From Alistipes putredinis DSM 17216 (GTDB taxonomy: Bacteria; Bacteroidota; Bacteroidia; Bacteroidales; Rikenellaceae), in assembly GCF_000154465.1 (NCBI RefSeq), contig NZ_DS499577.1:122013-186012 (forward strand): 64,000 bases of DNA, written 5' to 3'. Below are positions 50,794-59,750 of the stretch, piece after piece. A program made the translations under genes and the position numbers. Within the stretch, counting starts at the first letter, position 1, and each line of letters begins with the position of its first letter. The notes under the pieces were generated by a model that did no database searches, had not been told where the DNA came from, and was given only the letters and a program-made list of their open reading frames with translations.

Positions 50794-52287
50794 ATGGAGG
50801 TGAACAAGATACAGGAAGAACTTGCCCGTTTGATCGAACTGGTCGATGGCTGGGCGGGTTCGCACGATGTCCCCGGCATCGAGCGGGATTTGGTTTTGGA
50901 CAAGCTCAAAAAATTGTATGAAGCGATACGGTTTGCGAATTTCGACGAAGGGGATTCCTCCGCTTCCGCGTCCGTCGCTGCGCAGCAGTCCGTCGCCGAA
51001 GTTGCGCCGGTGTCCGAAATAAGTATCGACCTGGACGATTTGCTGGCGGAGCCTGTCCGCGATTTCCTGCCGGAGTCGGCTGCGATGCCCGAAGCTTTGG
51101 ATGCACCCGTCGGGGAGTCTGCGGCTGTGCCGGAACCTGCGTCTTCCGAGAAGCCGGTTTCAGTGTCTGCCGTTACAGAACCTATGTCGGAACCGATGCC
51201 TGTTGTTGCTCCCGCTTCTGTACCCGAGCCGGATCCGGCGCCTGCCGTCGGAACTGCCCCTGAACCCGTGCCTGTATCGGAATCTGTACCCGCTGTGCAG
51301 TCTGTTCCTGTATCGGAGCCTGCGGCCGTCGAGGTGTCGCTGTCTGCGGCGGCCGGTTTTTCGCGGCAGGACGTTTCGATGGAAGGGCGGGCCGGCAAAG
51401 CGCCGGGAACCGGGCGCGATGCTGCGGCTCGGATCGGTCAGGAGGGGCTTGCCGGATCGTCTGCCGGACAGGTGGTTGCCCCCTCCTCTGAAGCCGATAC
51501 CGAATCGAAGCAGAAAGTCGTCGTGTCGGACAGTCTGTTCGATCTGGACGATCTGGTGATCCGTCACAGGGAGAAGCGCCGGGTCATCATGTCCCTCTAC
51601 GAAACGGACGGGCCGCAGGAAGCCGCTGCTTCGAAGATTCCGGTCGGAATCGGGCAGAAGCCGGGGCATGCAGCGGCGCCGCAGCAACGGGCAACCGCCG
51701 GAAAGGAGCAGGACGATGCAGTGGCTCCGCAGCCGGAAACACTCCTCGATAAAATGGATGAACCGAAGAAGTCCGTAACGTCGCAAATGCCGGAGCCACA
51801 GTCCGAAACATCGGAATCCGACTCTGTCGCTGCAGAGATTTCGGAGCAAGCGGATAATGCGGCGGATGCCGATGCTTCCGTTGCCGCTTCGCAAAAGACG
51901 GTCGTCGCCGAAACGACTTCGGCTAAAACCGATGCCCCGAAATACCCGTTTGCCGCCGAACCGGAGCCGGTGCTGGGCGAGGTGTTGGGCGGTGACGTGC
52001 ATACGCTGGCCGACACGATCGCCGCGCCGAAGGACATGGCTTCCGAAATCGTGCGCAAGGAGCGGATCACCGACCTGAAGCAGGCGATCGGTATCAACGA
52101 CAAATTCCTGTTGCTGCGGGACTTGTTCGGCGGCGATACCGAGCGGTACGAACGGACGATCGACCGTCTGAACGAGTTTGACGACCTGGACGACTGCATT
52201 ATCTATATCTCCGAGAATTACGATTGGAACCCTTCGTCCGACGGAGTGAGGTTCCTGATGGAGTTGCTGGAACGTAAACTCTCCTGA
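50794..52287 (+). CDS. Hypothetical protein with long Pro/Ala/Ser/Val/Glu-rich linker
   Basis: A 497-residue protein in three parts. Residues 1-55 are helical (KIQEELARLIELVDGWAG). Residues 60-390 are low-complexity and probably disordered. Residues 395-497 are a conserved helical domain (ADTIAAPKDMASEIVR, DLKQAIGINDKFLLLRDLFG, SENYDWNPSSDGVRFLMELL). The C-terminal domain with a variable linker is common in Bacteroidota; its function is not known to me. Adjacent to rsmI with a two-base gap. Confidence 0.75.
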   Translation: MEVNKIQEELARLIELVDGWAGSHDVPGIERDLVLDKLKKLYEAIRFANFDEGDSSASASVAAQQSVAEVAPVSEISIDLDDLLAEPVRDFLPESAAMPEALDAPVGESAAVPEPASSEKPVSVSAVTEPMSEPMPVVAPASVPEPDPAPAVGTAPEPVPVSESVPAVQSVPVSEPAAVEVSLSAAAGFSRQDVSMEGRAGKAPGTGRDAAARIGQEGLAGSSAGQVVAPSSEADTESKQKVVVSDSLFDLDDLVIRHREKRRVIMSLYETDGPQEAAASKIPVGIGQKPGHAAAPQQRATAGKEQDDAVAPQPETLLDKMDEPKKSVTSQMPEPQSETSESDSVAAEISEQADNAADADASVAASQKTVVAETTSAKTDAPKYPFAAEPEPVLGEVLGGDVHTLADTIAAPKDMASEIVRKERITDLKQAIGINDKFLLLRDLFGGDTERYERTIDRLNEFDDLDDCIIYISENYDWNPSSDGVRFLMELLERKLS

Positions 52288-52289
52288 CG

Positions 52290-53000
52290 ATGGCTAAGCT
52301 CTATATCGTTCCTACGCCGATCGGAAATTTGGACGACATCACGATTCGGGCCGTCAGGGTGCTTTCCGAAGTCGATTTTATTCTGGCTGAAGACACGCGC
52401 ACCTCGTCGGTGCTGCTCAAGCATCTGGGCATCGAGAAAAAGATGTATGCCCACCACAAGTTCAATGAACATGCGACGGTTGGTCTGGTGGCCGACAACA
52501 TCGCCCAGGGCCGTTCAGCGGCTCTGATTTCGGATGCGGGCACGCCGGGAATCTCCGACCCGGGATTCCTGCTGGTGCGGGCCTGTCTTGAAGCGGGGAT
52601 CGAGGTGGAGACGCTGCCCGGAGCTACGGCTTTCGTTCCGGCGCTCGTGCAGAGCGGCTTTCCGTGCGACCGGTTTTGCTTCGAGGGTTTTCTGCCCCAG
52701 AAGAAAGGCCGCAACAAGCATTTGCAGAGCCTTGCGTCGGAGCCGCGTACGATGATTTTTTACGAGTCGCCTTTCCGGGTGGTCAAGACCCTCGAACAGT
52801 TCGCCGAGGTGTTCGGTCCGGAGCGGATGGCGGCCGTGTCGCGGGAACTGACCAAAAAGTTCGAACAGACCGTGCGGGGAACCCTTGCCGAGGTTGCGGA
52901 CTATTTCCGGGAACATACGCCCAAAGGAGAGTTCGTGATCGTGGTGGCGGGGCTTCCGAAACCGGGAAAGAATATGGATACAGAATCCGAAGAAGAGTAA
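52290..53000 (+). CDS. rsmI: 16S rRNA (cytidine(1402)-2'-O)-methyltransferase
   Basis: A 236-residue SAM-dependent methyltransferase of the tetrapyrrole-methylase fold: YIVPTPIGNLDDITIRAVRV at the start, LAEDTRTSSVLLKHLGI, SDAGTPGISDPGFLLVRAC and FEGFLPQKKGR. It modifies C1402 in the ribosomal decoding centre. Length is at the short end for the family, lacking the extra C-terminal part. Confidence 0.96.
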   Translation: MAKLYIVPTPIGNLDDITIRAVRVLSEVDFILAEDTRTSSVLLKHLGIEKKMYAHHKFNEHATVGLVADNIAQGRSAALISDAGTPGISDPGFLLVRACLEAGIEVETLPGATAFVPALVQSGFPCDRFCFEGFLPQKKGRNKHLQSLASEPRTMIFYESPFRVVKTLEQFAEVFGPERMAAVSRELTKKFEQTVRGTLAEVADYFREHTPKGEFVIVVAGLPKPGKNMDTESEEE

Positions 53001-54398
53001 ATGAGTGATATGGAAAATAGTGAATTGAAAGAGCAGTCCCGTCATTCGTTCCGACTTTGGGCGGAGTTCCGGGCTTTTATGCGGGACCGTTTCAGTCTGG
53101 AGGATGACAAGGCCTCGCAGGATGAAGTAGCTGCCAACATCAGCAAGGGTACGGAGTTTCGCGGCGTCAATTTGTGGGTCCTGATTTGCGCTACGATGGT
53201 GGCGTCGCTGGGCCTGAATGTCAATTCGGCCGCCGTAATTATCGGCGCCATGTGTATTTCTCCGATCATGGGGCCGATTATGGGTATCGGCTTTTCGCTC
53301 GGGATCAACGATTTCGACCTGCTGAAAAAATCCGTCAGGAACTTCGTCCTGATGTTCGTCGTGGCGATTTCGACTTCGACCCTCTTCTTTTTCATCTCCC
53401 CGCTGGGGAATGCGAGCAGTGAGTTGCTCGCACGTACCACTCCGACGACTTACGACGTGTTGATCGCCTTTTTCGGCGGTATGGCCGGTATCGTGGCGCA
53501 ATCGCGCCAGGATCGTAATTCGACCGTTATTCCGGGCGTTGCGATCGCTACGGCGTTGATGCCGCCTCTCTGTACGGCGGGGTTCGGTCTGGCGACGGGA
53601 CAGTATCGTTTTTTCTTCGGGGCGTTTTACCTGTTTTTCATCAATACGGTTTTTATCGCCCTGGCTACTTATATTTTTACCCGGTTTCTGAAGTACAGGA
53701 AGAAGACGTTTCTCAACAAATCCCGCGAGCGTTTCGTGAAGCGGACGATGCTGGCGATTACGCTCGTTACGTTTATTCCCAGCGTATTCATCGGCTTGCA
53801 TATGGTGCGGGTTTCGATTTTCGAGGTGCAGGCCGATAAGTATATCGCCCAGGTGTTCAATTTCCCGCAGACCCGTGTGATCGAATCCAGCAAGATCTAC
53901 CGCCGGGGCGGAGAATCGCCCCGTATCGAACTGCTGTTGGTCGGGGAGCCGCTCGGCGAAGATGTGATCGAGAATGCGCGGGGACAGCTTGCCAGCTACG
54001 GGCTGCCCCGGACAGAATTGGTGGTGCGCCAGGCATCGACCTCGGATAAAGTCGATTTGCAGTCGCTGCAGTCGAGTTACGTGGAGCTGCTGGACGAGAA
54101 GAATCGGCAAATCGCCGAGATGAAACAGCGACTGGCTCGCTATCAGGTGACGAATGTCGATATCGGCGATATTTCGCAGGAGGTGGGCGTGATGTCGGAT
54201 AACGTGGAGTCGATGTCGCTTACCAAAGGGGTGATGTTCGACGTTGCGGGCAAACCGCTGGATACGCTGTTGGTCTGCGTTATTACGCCGAAGGATTTCC
54301 AACGCCAGATAGACCGGGAGCAGTTGCGCAAGTGGCTTTCGGTCCGCACGAAGGTCGATAATGTGAAACTGTTCGTAGAACCGAAATCGAATGAGTAA
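53001..54398 (+). CDS. DUF389 family membrane protein
   Basis: A 465-residue protein. Residues 60-270 hold about six membrane segments including the family marks SAAVIIGAMCISPIMGPIMG and IVAQSRQDRNSTVIPGVAIA. The C-terminal 190 residues are soluble with a helical stretch (LLDEKNRQIAEMKQRLARYQ). The transport role of the family is unsettled. It begins directly at the rsmI stop and overlaps the next gene by eight bases. Confidence 0.88.
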   Translation: MSDMENSELKEQSRHSFRLWAEFRAFMRDRFSLEDDKASQDEVAANISKGTEFRGVNLWVLICATMVASLGLNVNSAAVIIGAMCISPIMGPIMGIGFSLGINDFDLLKKSVRNFVLMFVVAISTSTLFFFISPLGNASSELLARTTPTTYDVLIAFFGGMAGIVAQSRQDRNSTVIPGVAIATALMPPLCTAGFGLATGQYRFFFGAFYLFFINTVFIALATYIFTRFLKYRKKTFLNKSRERFVKRTMLAITLVTFIPSVFIGLHMVRVSIFEVQADKYIAQVFNFPQTRVIESSKIYRRGGESPRIELLLVGEPLGEDVIENARGQLASYGLPRTELVVRQASTSDKVDLQSLQSSYVELLDEKNRQIAEMKQRLARYQVTNVDIGDISQEVGVMSDNVESMSLTKGVMFDVAGKPLDTLLVCVITPKDFQRQIDREQLRKWLSVRTKVDNVKLFVEPKSNE

Positions 54399-55359
54399 GC
54401 CGGAGGTAGAAAGACAGAAAAGCCCGAATCTGGGTTTTTGGGGAAGGATCGGACTGGAAAGCCTCTGGATTTTCTGTAAGTTTTTCTCCATTTTGCCGTA
54501 TTGGTTTCGCTATTACGTGGTGGAACCGGCCGTTTTCGGTGCGTTGCGCCTGTTGCGTTACCGTTATCGGGTCGTGACGGAGAATTTGCGGAACTCTTTT
54601 CCGGAGAAAAGCCTGGAGGAGTTGCATGCTATCCGGAGAGGTTTTTACCGTACTTTGGCGGAGATTTTCGTAGATACCTTCAGTCTGGCCGGACTCACCG
54701 ACGAGAAATGCCGTCAGGTCGTCGTCGTAAAGGATCTGGAAAAGCAGATGGCTGCGGTCGAGGGCCGGGACTGGATCGCTCTGACGGCTCATTTGGGGTG
54801 CTGGGAATACTGTTCGTTCTGGGGGATTATCGTCCCTTCGCAGGTGGTCGTGGCGGTCTATCATCCCCTGCGGAGTCGCGTTTTCGACGAATTGTACAAA
54901 CGTCTGCGCAGCCATGCGAATATCTGTCCGGTACCGATGGCTGAGTCCCTGCGCTTCTATCTGCGAAATCGGGAGAAGGGAATCGACGGCAAGAATATCG
55001 TGATGGGACTGATTGCCGATCAGAATCCGCCGCGCCGTCCCGACAGCCATTGGTTCCGCTTCCTCAATCGGGATACGATCTTTTTCGACGGAGGGGAGAA
55101 GCTGGCGCTGCGTTGCGGTCTGCCCGTATATTGCTGTTGGCTGCGGCGTGTCAAACCGGGTTATTACGAGATGGATTTCGACCGGATTTACGACGGAGAA
55201 GAGGAGGTGGCTCCCCATGAAATAACGGAACGCTACGTGCGGCGTCTGGAGCAGAAGATCCGCGAATACCCCGACCTGTGGATGTGGTCGCACAAGCGGT
55301 GGAAACACAAGTCCCCGGCCGATCTGGCCCGCATGGAATGCGAACGAAAACAGAAATAG
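54391..55359 (+). CDS. Lysophospholipid / lipid A acyltransferase (LpxL type)
   Basis: A 322-residue inner-membrane acyltransferase with one N-terminal hydrophobic helix. The catalytic HX4E motif is HLGCWE near residue 132; RFLNRDTIFFDGGEKLALRC near 220 is the second conserved block. It probably adds a secondary acyl chain to lipid A. It overlaps both neighbours (8 and 22 bases), so it is tightly coupled to the DUF389 protein and the glycosyltransferase. Confidence 0.9.
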   Translation: MSKPEVERQKSPNLGFWGRIGLESLWIFCKFFSILPYWFRYYVVEPAVFGALRLLRYRYRVVTENLRNSFPEKSLEELHAIRRGFYRTLAEIFVDTFSLAGLTDEKCRQVVVVKDLEKQMAAVEGRDWIALTAHLGCWEYCSFWGIIVPSQVVVAVYHPLRSRVFDELYKRLRSHANICPVPMAESLRFYLRNREKGIDGKNIVMGLIADQNPPRRPDSHWFRFLNRDTIFFDGGEKLALRCGLPVYCCWLRRVKPGYYEMDFDRIYDGEEEVAPHEITERYVRRLEQKIREYPDLWMWSHKRWKHKSPADLARMECERKQK

Positions 55360-56351
55360 TGATCCTGAATTGGAACGGTGCCGGGCATTTGCGCCGTTTC
55401 CTGCCTTCGGTGCTCGCATCGGTTCCCGAAGGGGTCGGCGTCGTCGTGGCCGACAACGGTTCGACGGACGATTCGCTCGGCGTGCTCGAACGCGAATTTC
55501 CCGCTGTGGGGCGAATCGTACTGGACCGTAACTACGGGTTCGCCGGAGGTTATAACCGGGCGTTGGAGTATCTCGATGCGGACTATTTCATTCTGCTCAA
55601 TTCGGATGTCGAAACGCCTGCCGGATGGGTCGAACCGCTCGTCGAAACGCTCGATCGGGATCGGACCGTGGCTGCCGTAGCGCCCAAGCTGCTGTCGCTC
55701 GTCGAGCCTGCGCGGTTCGAGTATGCCGGAGCTTCGGGCGGTTTCATCGACTACTTGGGGTATCCTTTCTGCCGAGGTCGTATTTTGCAGTGTGTCGAAC
55801 GGGACGAAGGGCAGTATGACGATGCCCGCGATGTTTTTTGGGCGAGCGGCGCTGCTTTCTGCTGCCGGGCCGAAGTATTTCGGGCATTGGGCGGTTTCGA
55901 CGAGGATTTTTTCGCCCACATGGAGGAGATCGACCTTTGCTGGCGGATGCAACTGGCCGGTTACCGGGTGCGGATCGAGCCCCGGAGCCGGGTTTATCAC
56001 CTCGGCGGGGGGAGTCTGGCGCAGGGATCGCCTTCGAAGGTGTTTTACAACCATCGCAATAATCTGGCGATGCTCTACAAGTGTGCGTCGCCGGTGCAGC
56101 GGAGCGTCGTGGCTATCGTGCGTCCGGTGCTCGACTCGTGCGCGGCGCTGTCGTACCTGATGCAGGGGCGTCCGGATTACGTGCGGGCCGTGGGACGTGC
56201 GTGGCGGGATTTTCTGCGGGCGCACAAGGCGCTGGCCGCCAAGCGGCGGGCTGTTCGCGGTGCGGTGAAGGGAAAGCCCCGGGGCATATACTGCGGGTCG
56301 ATCGTTCTGCGTTATTTATTAGGTCGCAGACGGTTCGGCAAGTTGCTGTAA
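55338..56351 (+). CDS. Family 2 glycosyltransferase
   Basis: A 337-residue GT2 enzyme. The start at 55338 gives MRTKTEIVILNWNGAGHLRR. Marks: VVADNGSTDDSLGVLE, LLNSDVETPAGWVEPLVE (the DxD-type site), FWASGAAFCCRAEVFRALGG and HMEEIDLCWRMQLAGYRV. The C-terminal 90 residues are basic and amphipathic, suggesting membrane association. It likely transfers a sugar in cell-surface polysaccharide assembly. Confidence 0.92.
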   Translation: MRTKTEIVILNWNGAGHLRRFLPSVLASVPEGVGVVVADNGSTDDSLGVLEREFPAVGRIVLDRNYGFAGGYNRALEYLDADYFILLNSDVETPAGWVEPLVETLDRDRTVAAVAPKLLSLVEPARFEYAGASGGFIDYLGYPFCRGRILQCVERDEGQYDDARDVFWASGAAFCCRAEVFRALGGFDEDFFAHMEEIDLCWRMQLAGYRVRIEPRSRVYHLGGGSLAQGSPSKVFYNHRNNLAMLYKCASPVQRSVVAIVRPVLDSCAALSYLMQGRPDYVRAVGRAWRDFLRAHKALAAKRRAVRGAVKGKPRGIYCGSIVLRYLLGRRRFGKLL

Positions 56352-56427
56352 AGGGGCGGCGATTCGAATGCGACCGCTGCCTTATGTGTCGATGTTCGGA
56401 CGGGGGCGATTTAAGCTGGCGATAATA

Positions 56428-56604
56428 TACTTTTGTGTACCTTTGGGGGTGTGTAGCGGCCCAAGTCCTCTCCGAGAGGAGATCCGGAGAGGCAGAATTA
56501 TAAATGCGGCTGCGAATCGCAAATAAGCGGCTGCCGGATTCGGAGCTGTGACTGTCGGATAAAGGTACGCTGAAATACATAATTACCCTGAAGAAAGTAT
56601 TTGG
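56428..56604 (+). promoter_or_regulatory. Tandem -7 boxes and structured leader
   Basis: TACTTTTG (56428-56435) and TACCTTTG (56438-56445) are ten bases apart. The leader of about 150 bases contains an 8-bp hairpin CCTCTCCG/CGGAGAGG and a repeated GCGGCTGC (near 56506 and 56527). It may be an ordinary 5' leader or hold a small RNA. Confidence 0.5.
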
Positions 56605-57324
56605 ATGGAAAAATTGGTTGTCATACCTACTTATAACGAGCGGGAGAATATTTCGAAGATGATCTCGAAGGTGATGTCGCTCGAGGGCGGTTACCATTTG
56701 CTCGTGGTGGACGACGGCTCGCCCGATGGAACGGGAGCGATCGTCAAGGAGCGGCAGGCGGAGTTTCCGGATCGTCTGTTTCTGTTGGAACGCTCGGGAA
56801 AACTGGGGTTGGGCACTGCCTATATCGAGGGATTCCGCTGGGCGCTGGCTCGCCCGTACGATGCCGTGTTCGAAATGGACTGCGATTTTTCGCATAATCC
56901 CGACGATCTGCTGCGGCTTACCGCCGAATTGGAGGCCGGAGCGGATGTCGCCGTCGGTTCGCGGTATTCGAAAGGAGTGACGGTGGTGAACTGGCCTATG
57001 TCGCGGCTGTTGATGTCCTATTGCGCCTCGCGGTATGTGCGGATCGTGACGGGGATGCCCGTCTGCGATGCGACGGCCGGATTCGTCGGCTATAAGCGGG
57101 AAGTCCTTGCGGCGATCGATTTCGACCGGATCGAGATGGTGGGGTACGGATTCCAGATCGAGATGAAATATACGGCCTGGAAGATGGGATTCCGCATCGG
57201 CGAGGTGCCGATCATCTTTGCCGACCGGACCGAAGGAACCTCCAAGATGTCGGGCGGTATCTTCGGCGAAGCGTTCTTCGGGGTGCTGGCCCTGCCGTTT
57301 CGAACGATCGCCCGGAAGAAATAA
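56605..57324 (+). CDS. Polyprenol monophosphomannose synthase (DPM1-like)
   Basis: A 239-residue GT2 enzyme with DPM1 features: VIPTYNERENISKMISKVM, VVDDGSPDGTG, FEMDCDFSHNPDDLLRL and AGFVGYKREVL; no C-terminal membrane domain. It should transfer mannose (or another hexose) from a nucleotide sugar to polyprenyl phosphate for surface glycosylation; Bacteroidota glycosylate many exported proteins. Transcribed separately from the GT2 gene upstream. Confidence 0.92.
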   Translation: MEKLVVIPTYNERENISKMISKVMSLEGGYHLLVVDDGSPDGTGAIVKERQAEFPDRLFLLERSGKLGLGTAYIEGFRWALARPYDAVFEMDCDFSHNPDDLLRLTAELEAGADVAVGSRYSKGVTVVNWPMSRLLMSYCASRYVRIVTGMPVCDATAGFVGYKREVLAAIDFDRIEMVGYGFQIEMKYTAWKMGFRIGEVPIIFADRTEGTSKMSGGIFGEAFFGVLALPFRTIARKK

Positions 57325-57399
57325 CGATCGTTGCGTTGCCGGGAAGTGTATTCCTCTTATGCGGGCGGTAAATAGAGTGTTGAGAGGGAAAACGGAGAA

Positions 57400-57861
57400 A
57401 TGGTTACGATAAGGGAATATCGGACGACAGACAAGGATGATGTGATGGAATTGATCCGGCGGAATACACCAGAATATTTTGCGGCGGAAGAAGAAATTGA
57501 TTTGAGTGATTATCTGGATCGAGAAATAGAGTTGTATTATGTGCTGGTCACGAATGACAGGATCGTTGGTTGCGGCGGAATAAATTTTGCCGATGATAAA
57601 ACCGTCGGCAAAATAAGTTGGGACATCATACATCCCGATTATCAGGGAAAATCGCTTGGGAAGCAACTGCTCGAATATAGAATCGACAAGTTGAAATCAA
57701 TTGATCGTGTCCGCAAGATAACCGTCAGAACTTCGCAGTTGGTTTATAAGTTCTATCAGAAGCAAGGCTTTGTGTTGAAAGCGACGCATAAGGACTATTG
57801 GGCCAAAGGTATCGATTGGAGTATGAAGGAAATTAGAACCCCTCTGTATTTTAAAATGTAA
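57400..57861 (+). CDS. GNAT family N-acetyltransferase
   Basis: A 153-residue GNAT enzyme: IREYRTTDKDDVMELIRRN at the start, IHPDYQGKSLGKQLLEYRID (acetyl-CoA loop QGKSLG) near 85 and FYQKQGFVLKATHKDYWAKG near 125. Substrate unknown. The gene is clearly AT-richer than its neighbours and uses different codons, which suggests recent acquisition. Confidence 0.9.
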   Translation: MVTIREYRTTDKDDVMELIRRNTPEYFAAEEEIDLSDYLDREIELYYVLVTNDRIVGCGGINFADDKTVGKISWDIIHPDYQGKSLGKQLLEYRIDKLKSIDRVRKITVRTSQLVYKFYQKQGFVLKATHKDYWAKGIDWSMKEIRTPLYFKM

Positions 57862-57966
57862 GATATATTTTACTCCTGAATACAGCAACGACAGGGCGTC
57901 GGAAATTTTCCGTGAATGTCCGATATGGAGTTTACGGCGAATATTGAAAACACGATTTATCAATCG

Positions 57967-57998
57967 AAAAGCCGGAGCTTCGATAGCTCCGGCTTTTT
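57967..57998. terminator. Bidirectional terminator
   Basis: A 12-bp stem AAAAGCCGGAGC/GCTCCGGCTTTT with a 7-base loop and flanking T and A runs, between the converging GNAT and glnS genes. Confidence 0.9.
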
Positions 57999-58020
57999 CA
58001 TTTTACCGTAGAAGAAATAT

Positions 58021-59703
58021 CTATTTGTTGATCTTGGCCCACGAATCCTTGAGGGTCACCGTGCGGTTGAATACCGGGTGTCCGGGCTTGGAGTCCGTGT
58101 CGGCGCAGAAATACCCTACGCGCTCGAACTGGAACGGCTGCCCGATGGGAGCCTCCCCAAGCGACGGTTCCAGATAGCCTCGGGTGACGATCATCGAATC
58201 GGGGTTGAGATTGTCCTCCCAACTGCCGCCTTCGGCCACGTCGTCGGGATCTTCGGTCGTGAAAAGCGGGTTGAAGAGCCGGATTTCGGCTTCGATCGCA
58301 TCGGCCGCCGATACCCAGTGGATCACGCCTTTCACGCGGCGGCCGTCGCTCGACGAACCGTTGCCCGACTCCGGGTCGTACGTGCAGCGAAGCTCCGTGA
58401 TGTTGCCTTCTGCATCCTTGACGACCTCTTCGCATCGGATCAGGTAGGAGTAGCGCAGGCGCACCTCCGTACCGGGACTCAGGCGGTAGTATTTCTTGGG
58501 CGGGACCTCCATGAAGTCGTCGCGTTCGATATAGATCTCGCGCGAGAAAGGCACCTGGCGCGTGCCGGCGTTTTCGTCTTCGGGATTATTGATCGCCGTG
58601 AAAAGCTCGGTTTTGCCTTCGGGGTAGTTGGTGATGACGACTTTCAGCGGGTTGAGTACCGCCATGCGGCGTTCGGCGACCTTGTTCAGGTCTTCGCGCA
58701 CGCAGAACTCCAGCTTGCCCAGGTCGATCACGTTGTCGCGCTTGGCTACGCCGACCATTTCGGCGAAGTTGCGCACCGAAGCCGGCGTATAACCCTTGCG
58801 GCGCAGGGCGCAGATGGTCGGCATGCGGGGATCGTCCCAGCCCATCACGGCGCCCTCCTGCACGAGTTTCAGAAGACGGCGCTTGGACATCATCGTATAG
58901 GTGAGGTTCAGACGGGCGAATTCGTACTGGTGCGAGGGGTAGATGTCGAGCGCTTGGATGAACCAGTCGTAGAGCGGACGGTGCACGTCGAATTCGAGGG
59001 TGCAGATCGAGTGGGTGATCCGTTCGATTGAATCGCACTGGCCATGCGCATAGTCGTACATCGGATAGATGCACCATTTGTTACCCGTGCGGTGATGCTC
59101 GGCGTGCAGGATGCGGTACATGATCGGGTCGCGGAACAGCATGTTCGGGTGCGCCATGTCGATTTTGGCTCGCAACACCTTCTCGCCGTCGGCGAACTCG
59201 CCCTTTTTCATCCGCTCGAACAGGTCGAGGTTTTCCTCGACCGAGCGGTTGCGCCAGGGCGACTCCTTGCCGGGCTCGGATACCGTGCCGCGCGTGAGGC
59301 GGATCTCTTCCTGCGTCTGGTCATCGACATAGGCCAAGCCTTTCTTGATCAGGACGACGGCCCAGTCGTAGAGTTGGTCGAAATAGTCCGACGCATAGCG
59401 TTCCAACGCCCAGTCGAAACCCAGCCACCGGATGTCGCGCTTGATCGAATCCACGTACTCCACGTCCTCCTTCACCGGGTTGGTGTCGTCGAAACGCAGG
59501 TTGCACTTGCCGCCGTATTTCTTGGCCAGGCCGAAGTTGATGCAGATGCTCTTGGCGTGGCCGATATGCAGGTAGCCGTTGGGTTCGGGCGGGAAACGGG
59601 TCTGTACGCGCGTGTCGCCCTTGGCGATAGACTCCTGAATGATCTCTTCGAGAAAGTTCGCGGCTTTCTCCTTGGTATTGGTGTCGTTGGTTGCGATTGC
59701 CAT
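58021..59703 (-). CDS. glnS: Glutamine--tRNA ligase
   Basis: A 560-residue class I synthetase starting MAIATNDTNTKEKAANFLEE; the open frame continues upstream but leaves coding sequence. HIGH motif in RFPPEPNGYLHIGHAKSICI near 50, KMSKS-type MMSKRRLL near 280, followed by two anticodon-binding beta-barrels. It charges tRNA-Gln directly. Normal length. Confidence 0.97.
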   Translation of the reverse strand: MAIATNDTNTKEKAANFLEEIIQESIAKGDTRVQTRFPPEPNGYLHIGHAKSICINFGLAKKYGGKCNLRFDDTNPVKEDVEYVDSIKRDIRWLGFDWALERYASDYFDQLYDWAVVLIKKGLAYVDDQTQEEIRLTRGTVSEPGKESPWRNRSVEENLDLFERMKKGEFADGEKVLRAKIDMAHPNMLFRDPIMYRILHAEHHRTGNKWCIYPMYDYAHGQCDSIERITHSICTLEFDVHRPLYDWFIQALDIYPSHQYEFARLNLTYTMMSKRRLLKLVQEGAVMGWDDPRMPTICALRRKGYTPASVRNFAEMVGVAKRDNVIDLGKLEFCVREDLNKVAERRMAVLNPLKVVITNYPEGKTELFTAINNPEDENAGTRQVPFSREIYIERDDFMEVPPKKYYRLSPGTEVRLRYSYLIRCEEVVKDAEGNITELRCTYDPESGNGSSSDGRRVKGVIHWVSAADAIEAEIRLFNPLFTTEDPDDVAEGGSWEDNLNPDSMIVTRGYLEPSLGEAPIGQPFQFERVGYFCADTDSKPGHPVFNRTVTLKDSWAKINK

Positions 59704-59750
59704 AGCAGGTATATTTTTCACAAAATTACAACTTTTTTCCGCCTTTGCGT

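Noticed and set aside
52515..54491. 658-codon minus-strand frame opposite rsmI and the DUF389 gene
   Set aside because: It spans two well supported plus-strand genes and has no coherent composition.
57697..57963. 88-codon minus-strand frame over the GNAT end
   Set aside because: Antisense to the GNAT acetyl-CoA motif and continuing into the terminator region; no start context.
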